Of a stretch of 5,511 nt of DNA, positions 1 to 4,938 are shown one piece after another. The stretch's first letter is position 1, and each line of letters begins with the position of its first letter. Below the pieces are notes generated by a model that saw only the letters and a list, made by a program, of their open reading frames with translations, made no database searches and was not told the origin of the DNA. Where the stretch lies: assembly GCA_900318545.1 (NCBI GenBank), contig ONLC01000156.1, positions 1 through 5,511 of the forward strand, read 5' to 3'. This stretch comes from an uncultured Eubacteriales bacterium (GTDB taxonomy: Bacteria; Bacillota; Clostridia; Oscillospirales; Ruminococcaceae). Made by a program: the position numbers and the translations under genes.

Positions 1-653
1 GCCGTAGAAGCAGAGGTTACATTAATGCTTCCGTCAGTAATAACAAGGTCATCTTTTGAAACTATGCCGTGCTTGCAGTTAGCATTTACAGTCAGCGAAC
101 CGCTTCCGTTTATAGTCAGGTCAGCCTTTGAGAACAGACAGCCGTCTGTATTCTCATCACCTTCAAGCTCATAGCTCTCACCGTCAGTGAGGACGTTTTC
201 TGTTCCGTCTTCGAGCGTGATAATGACCTTCTTAGCCTTCTTTACATAGATAGGAGCATTATTCTCACAGCTCAGGTCAAGCCCTTTGAGCACGAGCTTT
301 ATCTCAGCATCCTTGTCAGCGTTTACTACCAGCTGTCCGTTTGCAGAGCTTCCGCTAAGAACATATTCTCCCGATGCTTCGATCGTGACAACTGCACCCT
401 CGGCAGCTACTCCGCTTCCGCTTACTGTCGCAGCAGCGTCTTTGAAGACAATGCTTGCGGCATTTTCTTCATCGTAGCCTACATCAAGGTCTTCCGCAGC
501 CACCGAGGTATCAATCCCCGATGTGTTCACCACCGCTTGGGAGCTGCTTCCCGAGCTGCCTGAACTGCTGTCGGAGCAGCCTGCCAATGCACTTATGGAT
601 ATAGTCAGAGCCGCCGCTGCTGCAGCGGCTCTTTTAAGCTTTGAAAATCTCAT
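1..653 (-). CDS. Lipoprotein with Cthe_2159-type carbohydrate-binding domain (3' end beyond window)
   Basis: The frame is open from an ATG at 653 to the window edge, giving 217 codons with no stop, so the C-terminus is missing. Residues 1-26 form a lipoprotein signal: basic n-region (RFSKLKR), a run of seven Ala, then the lipobox LAGC with Cys26 as the expected lipidated residue. A Ser/Gly-rich linker (27-40) follows. From about residue 66 the protein has the short-strand pattern of the Cthe_2159 family (DUF4353), with GEYVLSG (95-101), GQLVVNAD, APIYVKKAKKVIITLEDGTEN (133-153), LFSKADLTINGSGSLTVN (173-190) and HGIVSKDDLVITDGSI (195-210). The founding member of that family binds cellulose and polygalacturonate through a beta-helix. 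I infer a surface-anchored glycan-binding or matrix protein. The start has a GGAG nine bases upstream, and lies 16 bases after the DUF4956 stop. The exact ligand is unknown. Family recognition is by pattern memory, not by search. Confidence 0.87.
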   Translation of the reverse strand, partial: MRFSKLKRAAAAAAALTISISALAGCSDSSSGSSGSSSQAVVNTSGIDTSVAAEDLDVGYDEENAASIVFKDAAATVSGSGVAAEGAVVTIEASGEYVLSGSSANGQLVVNADKDAEIKLVLKGLDLSCENNAPIYVKKAKKVIITLEDGTENVLTDGESYELEGDENTDGCLFSKADLTINGSGSLTVNANCKHGIVSKDDLVITDGSINVTSAST

Positions 654-669
654 TTATATCGTCTCCGTA

Positions 670-1386
670 TCAGAGTACCTGAGTGATCTCATCAGATGCT
701 CTTGCACACATGATTTCAAGGTTGCCGTTTCTGGTTCTTATTTCATCAATAAGCTTCTTCTCGTCAGAGCTGCTGTTGAAGGTAACCTCGTATTTGAGCT
801 TGAAAAGACTGCCCATGTTAGTAGTCTTTACAGAAACCAGCTCGTGAGATGATGTATAGGTGTTAAATATATCATCGAAGGCACCGTCATAGTCAAGGCT
901 CTCGGGGATAGTAACTGTGAGCTGCTTTAGCTGCTTGTCTGAGTTTCCGATAGGAATGAACGAATAGATGATGTAGATAAGTCCGACGCCTACTGCGAGC
1001 ATTGCAGCTACTGCAAGCTGATCTGTACCTGTTGCAAGACCTACAGCCATTGCAAGGAAGATAGCACATATATCCTCAGCCGAGCCCGGAACCGATCTGA
1101 ATCTTACCAGTCCGAAAGCACCCATTACAGCAACGCCTGTTCCGATGTTTCCGTTTACCATCATGATAACTACCTGAACGATAACGGGAAGCAGTGCCAG
1201 TGTCATCAGAAAGCCTTTTGATTTTCTGGTCTGTTTAGCTTTGTTGCTTATCGCAAATGCGAAAGCTATTACAAGTCCGAGCCCGAGAGATACGAGCGAG
1301 CAGATAAGAAATTCCTTGTTAGATACAGCCGCCAGAGTAGTAGTATCAGTTGAAGCGGCATTGATAGTCAGCAGATTATTAAGCAC
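670..1386 (-). CDS. DUF4956-family membrane protein
   Basis: This 238-residue protein starts at GTG (1384-1386), inside the last codons of the VTC gene; the two frames overlap by 8 bases. AGGTG seven bases upstream serves as the ribosome binding site, and no other start lies before the first membrane helix. Hydrophobic segments are at about 26-47, 58-77, 103-121 and 124-143, with a weaker one at 81-93. Between them lies the signature GAFGLVRFRSVPGSAEDI (89-106); a VRFR loop of this kind is typical of DUF4956. Residues 150-238 are soluble, alternate strands and helices, and probably form a cytoplasmic domain. The biochemical function of the family is not known. Gene position between a VTC-domain enzyme and a surface lipoprotein suggests that it exports or anchors the product of the former, or forms a membrane complex with it; that is inference. 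Family call is confident, function is not. Confidence 0.88.
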   Translation of the reverse strand: MLNNLLTINAASTDTTTLAAVSNKEFLICSLVSLGLGLVIAFAFAISNKAKQTRKSKGFLMTLALLPVIVQVVIMMVNGNIGTGVAVMGAFGLVRFRSVPGSAEDICAIFLAMAVGLATGTDQLAVAAMLAVGVGLIYIIYSFIPIGNSDKQLKQLTVTIPESLDYDGAFDDIFNTYTSSHELVSVKTTNMGSLFKLKYEVTFNSSSDEKKLIDEIRTRNGNLEIMCARASDEITQVL

Positions 1387-2107
1387 AGGTGATCACCTTT
1401 CCTTTTTTTATTTCCTGCGTAAGCTCCTTTGTGTAGGCAGTGCCGTACTTGGAGAACGAAGCGGGATAAATTTCAAGATCAGTTAAAATGCGTGAGAGCC
1501 ACATCGGGAAGGAGCCGGGTATCTTTATTTCCATGATCCTTGTTCCGGGTGAAAGAAGCTCTTTTCCCCAGGTGCCCTTATCGAGCCCTAAGTTATCCTG
1601 TCTGTAAAGGATATGAGTATCGAAGGTAAGTCTCAGACCGTCATCCTTTATGCCCTTGTAAGCCAGTCTGTCATAGCTTAAAAACATTGCAGGTCCGCAG
1701 TCCTTGTAGAAGCTCATAAAGTATCTGAGCTCAGCTTCGATCTGCTTGTTCCTTCCGGGTGCCTTGCCTCCGCCGAGGAACTCCTCGGCCTCAGCCAGGG
1801 TCATGTCAACTCTTCTCTTGTAAACAACGCCCTTGTACTTTTTCTTAAGCTCTATGAAAACTGTGCTTTCCTTGTTCGGAACCTTGTAGCTTCTTAATCT
1901 TAGCTTTTCTTTGTAGACAGGCTTTTCGATAGAGTTTCTGACGAGGATATTCGTCGGAGTGTCAAAGTATATATTGTAGATAGTGCTCTTGTAGTACTGA
2001 TCGGGTTCAAAGTAAGGTTCTATCCTCTTCATAAATTCCCTGTATGTTTTTTCATCGAGGATGAACTTCTTTTCAACTCTCTCGAATATATCCTGGTAAG
2101 CTCCCAT
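1379..2107 (-). CDS. VTC-domain polyphosphate polymerase-like protein
   Basis: This 242-residue soluble protein has the charged-tunnel layout of the VTC domain (triphosphate tunnel metalloenzyme superfamily). In order one sees RVEKKF (10-15), YNIYFDT (44-50), KEKLRLRSY (66-74), FIELKKK (84-90), YKRR (96-99), SYDRLAY (144-150), LRLTFD (158-163), IMEIKIPG (191-198) and SFSKYG (217-222). These supply the Lys/Arg pairs and the two acidic strands (E86, E193) that in yeast Vtc4 bind phosphate chain and metal, so the active site looks intact. Vtc4 makes polyphosphate from ATP; bacterial stand-alone homologues are annotated as polyphosphate polymerase domain proteins, mostly without biochemical proof. 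There is no fused SPX domain or membrane helix; the membrane part is likely supplied by the DUF4956 protein encoded next and overlapping by 8 bases. Start ATG has AAAGGAG nine bases upstream. First gene of its operon, after a 300-base gap. Confidence 0.9.
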   Translation of the reverse strand: MGAYQDIFERVEKKFILDEKTYREFMKRIEPYFEPDQYYKSTIYNIYFDTPTNILVRNSIEKPVYKEKLRLRSYKVPNKESTVFIELKKKYKGVVYKRRVDMTLAEAEEFLGGGKAPGRNKQIEAELRYFMSFYKDCGPAMFLSYDRLAYKGIKDDGLRLTFDTHILYRQDNLGLDKGTWGKELLSPGTRIMEIKIPGSFPMWLSRILTDLEIYPASFSKYGTAYTKELTQEIKKGKVITCA

Positions 2108-2170
2108 CAGGATCAGCTCCTTTCGCTGTATTTTCTCACAGCTTTTAATCTGTATCTTTGCTATGATTAA

Positions 2171-2176
2171 AGTATA
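2171..2176 (-). promoter_or_regulatory. Possible -10 box for the VTC operon
   Basis: TATACT on the minus strand would place a transcript start near 2164, giving a leader of about 57 bases before the VTC start codon. The -35 position at 17-18 bases reads AGCTTA or TAGCTT, a poor match to TTGACA, so the promoter would be weak, activator-dependent, or not real. The alternative box TATAAT at 2293-2288 fits the consensus hexamer exactly but also lacks a -35, and would give a leader of roughly 170 bases containing the 2261-2285 hairpin. Confidence 0.25.
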
Positions 2177-2260
2177 TAGCCCGAACCTTAAATTAAGCTA
2201 AAGATAATATGATTTTTTTGTGAAAGCTAAAACTTTTTTTCAAAAGCCGTGAGAATTGAA

Positions 2261-2285
2261 GAAAACTGCGTAAATACGCGGTTTC
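2261..2285 (-). repeat. Hairpin, possible weak terminator or leader stem
   Basis: On the minus strand AAAC-C-GCGT, loop ATTT, ACGC-A-GTTT forms an eight-pair stem with one C/A mismatch, followed by TCTTC. It could be a weak terminator of the tyrS operon with a poor U-tract, or a stem early in the VTC operon leader if transcription begins at the TATAAT box just upstream. The sequence does not decide between the two. Confidence 0.35.
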
Positions 2286-2300
2286 AGATTATACAAATGC

Positions 2301-2330
2301 CCCGATGAGGGAGAAAAATCCAACATCGGG
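2301..2330. repeat. Strong 7-bp inverted repeat with inner 3-bp stem
   Basis: CCCGATG (2301-2307) pairs perfectly with CATCGGG (2324-2330). Inside, after a two-by-two internal loop, GGA pairs with TCC around a six-base loop. This is the most GC-rich structure in the intergenic region. Read on the minus strand, the direction of all genes here, it is followed by GCATTTG and then TATAAT, not by a U-tract. Read on the plus strand it is followed, after ACAAAA, by TTTTTATT. It is therefore not a standard terminator for the tyrS operon. It may still end or protect that transcript, or be an operator for the VTC operon promoter, since it sits where the -35 region of the TATAAT box would be. Confidence 0.5.
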
Positions 2331-2381
2331 ACAAAATTTTTATTGCATTTTAACTTGAAAATAACCCTGAAACTTAAACAA

Positions 2382-2404
2382 TTAAGGTGATCGCCCGACC
2401 TTAA
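2382..2404 (-). terminator. Possible weak terminator immediately after tyrS
   Basis: On the minus strand TTAAGGT and ACCTTAA form a seven-pair stem around a nine-base loop, starting four bases after the tyrS stop codon. It is followed by TTGTTTAAG. The stem has only two G-C pairs and the U-tract is broken, so termination would be inefficient at best. It is the only structure directly at the 3' end of tyrS. Confidence 0.3.
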
Positions 2405-2407
2405 ACC

Positions 2408-3625
2408 TTAGCCGAGCACAGCTTTGTGGAATACCTTCTTGCCCTTCTTGATGATAACAGGCTCCGAGAGATCTACCATGCCCTTGGGATCTGTGAACTT
2501 CTCATCGTTCACGGAGATACCGTTCTGGGTAACAAGTCTTCTTGCCTCACCGTTTGAAGCACAAAGACCGCACTTAACAAGCAGTGTCAGTATACCGAGC
2601 TTTCCGTCCTCAGTCTCAGCGGCAGGTATCTCGGTAGAGGGCATATTCTCACTGTCGCCGTTTCCTGCAAAGATAGCCTTTGCAGCTGCATCAGCCTTCT
2701 GAGCCTCTTCTTCACCGTGGATAAGCTTTGTAAGCTCAAAAGCGAGCAGCTCCTTAGCCTTGTTAAACTGTGCACCCTCCATCGTTTTTTCCATCTCTTC
2801 GATCTCCTCGATAGGAACGAAGGTCAAAAGCTTCAGGCACTTGATAACATCAGCGTCATCAACATTTCTCCAGTACTGATAGAACTCGAAAGGCGAGGTC
2901 TTTTCGGCATCGAGCCATACAGCGCCCTTTTCGGTCTTGCCCATCTTCTTGCCCTCGGAATTGAGCAGCAGTGTGATAGTCATAGCGTAAGCATCTTTTC
3001 CGAGCTTCTTTCTGATAAGCTCGGTACCTCCGAGCATATTAGCCCACTGGTCGTCACCGCCGAACTGCATATTGCAGCCGTAGTCGGTGTACAGCTTGTA
3101 GAAGTCATAGGACTGCATTATCATGTAGTTAAACTCAAAGAAGGTGAGTCCTCTTTCCCAGCGCTGCTTGTAGCACTCGAATGAGAGCATCTTGTTGACC
3201 GAGAAATGAACGCCTATCTCACGGAGCATATCAACGTAGTTAAGGTCGAGGAGCCAGTCGGCGTTGTTGACAGCGATCGCCTTGCCGTCGGAGAAGTCGA
3301 TAAATCTCGACATCTGCTTCTTGAAGCACTCAACATTGTGGTCGATTGTTTCCTTAGTCATCATTTTTCTCATATCGCTCTTGCCCGAGGGGTCTCCGAT
3401 CATTCCTGTACCGCCGCCCAGCAGAACGATAGGCTTGTTGCCTGCCATCTGCAGCCTCTTCATCAGGCACAGTGCCATAAAGTGACCAACGTGCAGGCTG
3501 TCGGCAGTCGGGTCGAAGCCGATATAGAATGTAGCTCTGCCGTTGTCGATGAGATCCTTGATCTCCTTTTCATCTGTGAGCTGAGCTATCAGCCCTCTTC
3601 TTTGCAGTTCTTCAAAACAAGTCAT
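2408..3625 (-). CDS. tyrS: Tyrosyl-tRNA synthetase
   Basis: This class Ic aminoacyl-tRNA synthetase charges tRNA-Tyr with tyrosine in the cytosol. The start at 3625 gives 405 residues, a normal length for bacterial TyrS, beginning MTCFEELQRRGLIAQ as family members do. An in-frame ATG at 3640 would add five residues, but its first codons contain the GGAGG that lies eight bases before the 3625 start, so I prefer 3625. Visible motifs: substrate-pocket Tyr34 in FYIGFDPT (33-40), HIGH-type HVGH (45-48), GDPSG (77-81), tyrosine pocket YMIMQSYD (167-174) and QFGGDDQW (187-194), KMSKS-type KMGKT (227-231), and a C-terminal S4 RNA-binding domain (about 340-405, with GEARRLVTQNGISVN). It is the last gene of a T-box operon whose specifier is a tyrosine codon, which fits precisely. 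Nothing appears damaged. Confidence 0.98.
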   Translation of the reverse strand: MTCFEELQRRGLIAQLTDEKEIKDLIDNGRATFYIGFDPTADSLHVGHFMALCLMKRLQMAGNKPIVLLGGGTGMIGDPSGKSDMRKMMTKETIDHNVECFKKQMSRFIDFSDGKAIAVNNADWLLDLNYVDMLREIGVHFSVNKMLSFECYKQRWERGLTFFEFNYMIMQSYDFYKLYTDYGCNMQFGGDDQWANMLGGTELIRKKLGKDAYAMTITLLLNSEGKKMGKTEKGAVWLDAEKTSPFEFYQYWRNVDDADVIKCLKLLTFVPIEEIEEMEKTMEGAQFNKAKELLAFELTKLIHGEEEAQKADAAAKAIFAGNGDSENMPSTEIPAAETEDGKLGILTLLVKCGLCASNGEARRLVTQNGISVNDEKFTDPKGMVDLSEPVIIKKGKKVFHKAVLG

Positions 3626-3633
3626 TATTATTT

Positions 3634-3638
3634 CCTCC
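3634..3638 (-). promoter_or_regulatory. Ribosome binding site that fixes the tyrS start
   Basis: GGAGG on the minus strand lies eight bases before the ATG at 3625. It overlaps the upstream ATG at 3640, which directly follows the TAA of the membrane protein gene and has no comparable site of its own. This favours the shorter TyrS. Confidence 0.85.
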
Positions 3639-3640
3639 AT

Positions 3641-4111
3641 TTATTTGATCTCATTTTTATGCTGTAAATGTATACCTATATGCCCGATACCCAGTATTAT
3701 AACTGAGATAACGAGCAGTATATTCCTTCCGTATATTCCGAGCAGCAGAAACGCCAGAACGGGAAGTGTAGCCCCCGCAACGGGGAAGCATAGAATGCTG
3801 CTGTACATATCGCTCATTTTCTTATCGCTTCTGAAATATCTTATCCAGTATATCTCATAGAGTATCATAAGTGCAAATGAAGCTGCGAGCACTATGCTCC
3901 ATATCCTGATCTTTCCAATGTTGAGGTCGCTAAAAATAAGGCAGAGTGCTGAAACCAGAACCTCACCGACCCTTTCAAGAGTGAGCAGTACCTTGTTTTC
4001 ATCAGCAGCATATTTGTCATAGTCCTCAGGCTGATTTCTGCTCCAGATGATGTTGGGTACGAAAAGCATAACAAGAAATATCAGCCCCACATATGAAAAT
4101 CCAAAGTGCAT
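3641..4111 (-). CDS. Conserved integral membrane protein, unknown function
   Basis: The 156-residue product has about five hydrophobic segments: 4-23, 49-62, 70-90, 106-126 and 130-148. The first loop (24-48) is charged (RNQPEDYDKY, then ADENK), and the third helix ends in YEIYWIRYFR (85-94). The last helices carry VAGATLPVLAF (111-121) and GIGHIGIHL (141-149), where two His lie in or near the membrane. I recognise the overall look of an uncharacterised small membrane protein found in Clostridia, but can assign no function. There is no signal peptidase site, catalytic motif or transporter signature. It begins 10 bases after the preceding stop, with AGGA overlapping that stop (TAGGACG), and ends 15 bases before the tyrS start, so it is co-transcribed and under the same T-box. 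Whether it has a role linked to tyrosine or to the flavoprotein before it cannot be told. Confidence 0.85.
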   Translation of the reverse strand: MHFGFSYVGLIFLVMLFVPNIIWSRNQPEDYDKYAADENKVLLTLERVGEVLVSALCLIFSDLNIGKIRIWSIVLAASFALMILYEIYWIRYFRSDKKMSDMYSSILCFPVAGATLPVLAFLLLGIYGRNILLVISVIILGIGHIGIHLQHKNEIK

Positions 4112-4121
4112 ATCCGTCGTC

Positions 4122-4592
4122 CTACTTTTCGTTTACGAGCTTTCCTGTCATATGCTCTATATCAAGCTCCATCACAAGGGTAGCCTTTGCACATTTTTCG
4201 ATCTCTTCATTTATGTAGCTCTCATCATCGGTGAACTTGCAGCTTAGCTTTCTGCACAGCTCAATGGCTTCATCAAAGTCCTCAACTATCCTTATCCTGC
4301 CGAAGACGATAACGCTCTTGACATTGAGTGCCCAGTCGCCCTCTTTAAGATAGCCCTTGTCAAACACAGTATAGCAGACCTTATCGCATTTTTTTACAGC
4401 GTCAACTCTGTGACCGATCTTCCCTCCGTGGAAATAGAGCTTTCCATTCTCATAGTAGTGATTTATCGGTACTCCGTAAGGATAGCCGTCATCACCGATC
4501 ATAGAGAGTACGCCTCTTGTCTCATTTTTCAGAAGCTCAATGCAGTCCTCAGCAGAGATAGCCTGCTTTTGTCTTCTCATATCTCTGAACAT
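4122..4592 (-). CDS. NimA-like pyridoxamine 5'-phosphate oxidase-fold flavoprotein
   Basis: The 156-residue protein belongs to the split-barrel FMN-binding (PPOX) superfamily, in the subgroup annotated as 5-nitroimidazole resistance NimA-related. Evidence: MRRQKQAIS (5-13), the first barrel strands TRGVLSMIGDDGYPYGVPINHYY (25-47), the YFHGGKIGHRVDAV block (53-66) with His55 and His61, and KSVIVFGRIRIVED (92-105). The length is typical. Family members bind FMN, usually as dimers, and reduce small molecules; true substrates are mostly unknown, and this does not show drug resistance. It is unlikely to be real PdxH, which is longer. The start has GGAG ten bases upstream and is the first start codon after the T-box terminator, so this is the first gene under tyrosine control. 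Ten bases separate it from the membrane protein gene. The link with tyrosine supply is unexplained. Confidence 0.9.
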   Translation of the reverse strand: MFRDMRRQKQAISAEDCIELLKNETRGVLSMIGDDGYPYGVPINHYYENGKLYFHGGKIGHRVDAVKKCDKVCYTVFDKGYLKEGDWALNVKSVIVFGRIRIVEDFDEAIELCRKLSCKFTDDESYINEEIEKCAKATLVMELDIEHMTGKLVNEK

Positions 4593-4612
4593 ATTGAATC
4601 AACTCCATAATC

Positions 4613-4637
4613 AATGAAAACGTCGGGCATTTTCATT
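4613..4637 (-). repeat. Perfect 8-bp hairpin between T-box terminator and first gene
   Basis: AATGAAAA (4613-4620) and TTTTCATT (4630-4637) are perfect inverted repeats around a nine-base GC-rich loop. The structure lies 20 bases after the U-tract of the T-box terminator and 20 bases before the first start codon. It is not followed by a U-tract and is not a terminator on the minus strand. It would form only in read-through transcripts; a role in protecting the 5' end of a processed mRNA is possible but not shown. Confidence 0.5.
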
Positions 4638-4657
4638 TATATCACGACTCTTCAATC

Positions 4658-4689
4658 AAAAACGCCCACGGAGAAAATCTCCGAGGGCG
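4658..4689 (-). terminator. Intrinsic terminator of the T-box leader
   Basis: On the minus strand a 12-position stem (CGCCC-T-CGGAGA with TCTCCG-T-GGGCG, one U/U mismatch) closes a UUU loop and is followed directly by five U. This is a strong Rho-independent terminator. Its 5' strand (4689-4683) is shared with the antiterminator helix, so the two cannot form together. It should form when tRNA-Tyr is charged, stopping transcription before the downstream genes. Confidence 0.95.
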
Positions 4690-4710
4690 CATAATGCACG
4701 GTACCACCTC
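4683..4710 (-). promoter_or_regulatory. T-box sequence and antiterminator helix
   Basis: On the minus strand GAGG (4710-4707) pairs with CCTC (4686-4683), and GTGC (4699-4696) with GCGC (4690-4687), around loop ATTAT. The seven-base bulge TGGTACC (4706-4700) is the conserved T-box. Its UGGU pairs with the 3' end ACCA of an uncharged tRNA whose discriminator is A, as expected for bacterial tRNA-Tyr. The 3' side overlaps the terminator stem. Confidence 0.95.
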
Positions 4711-4901
4711 AGTTTATCAGTGCAGGGCACTGACCTCATAAGCCTTAACGCGGCATACGTCCGACCCTACTGTTATTTCAGGCGGGAAGCTCGGGAATGT
4801 ATTCACGCAGGCTCACGGTATCTCCTCTCACCAAACGGAGACTCTCTGAACTCGCTCACAAGCGCTACTTCTTTCCGTCAAAGCATTTAACTATTATCGA
4901 T

Positions 4902-4930
4902 ATGATAACACATTATTTATCGTTTGTCAA
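4902..4930 (-). promoter_or_regulatory. Sigma-A promoter of the T-box / tyrS operon
   Basis: TTGACA (4930-4925), a 17-base spacer, and TATCAT (4907-4902) with TGT directly before it, an extended -10. Transcription should begin near 4895, just upstream of the T-box Stem I. The -35 box starts eight bases after the stop codon of the histidine kinase gene. Confidence 0.92.
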
Positions 4931-4938
4931 CGCTATTA

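Larger units (their letters stand above)
2108..2407. other. Non-coding region between tyrS and the VTC operon
   Basis: No credible reading frame lies here on either strand and the base composition is AT-rich. It must hold the end of the tyrS transcript and the start of the VTC operon transcript, both on the minus strand. I see three inverted repeats (2261-2285, 2301-2330, 2382-2404, listed separately), a small 5-bp hairpin just before the VTC ribosome binding site (GCTGT at 2125-2129 with ACAGC at 2138-2142), and two -10-like boxes on the minus strand: TATAAT (2293-2288) and TATACT (2176-2171). Neither has a convincing -35 box at 16-18 bases. AAAGGAG at 2123-2117 is the VTC ribosome binding site. 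Confidence 0.7.
4658..4895 (-). promoter_or_regulatory. Tyrosine-specific T-box riboswitch leader
   Basis: A T-box leader reads the charging state of a tRNA and lets transcription continue when that tRNA is uncharged. Visible parts in order on the minus strand: the GACGGAAAGAAGTAG element at the base of Stem I (4879-4865); AGAGAG before an apical stem TCTCC (4841-4837) / GGAGA (4825-4821) with loop containing TTTGGTGAGA; the specifier context GAA-UAC-A with codon UAC at 4801-4799; a Stem II-like segment (about 4775-4740); Stem III, TCAGTGC / GCACTGA at 4733-4717 around a three-base loop; the T-box proper, then the terminator. UAC is a tyrosine codon and tyrS is in the operon, which supports the assignment. 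The 5' end is inferred from the promoter, not observed. Confidence 0.95.

Noticed and set aside
523..852. Open frame on the plus strand over the lipoprotein start and the DUF4956 end
   Set aside because: It overlaps two well-supported minus-strand genes, has no ribosome binding site of note, and its product is composition-biased antisense of coding sequence.
2179..2405. Imperfect direct repeat GCCCGA(A)CCTTAAA at 2179-2192 and 2393-2405, flanking most of the intergenic region
   Set aside because: Only one 13-14 base pair of copies with a one-base gap, in AT-rich sequence, and no transposase or inverted ends between them; chance is likely.
3626..3640. Longer TyrS starting at the ATG at 3640
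   Set aside because: It would add MEEII, which family members lack, and the bases coding for it hold the GGAGG site for the ATG at 3625.
2717..3667. Long plus-strand open frames opposite tyrS
   Set aside because: They lie fully or almost fully antisense to tyrS, which is unmistakable by its motifs; their products show no domain and are shadow frames.
4122..4592. Calling the flavoprotein a nitroimidazole-resistance gene or PdxH
   Set aside because: The fold and subgroup are supported, but substrate is not; most NimA-like proteins in commensals have no shown resistance role, and PdxH is longer.
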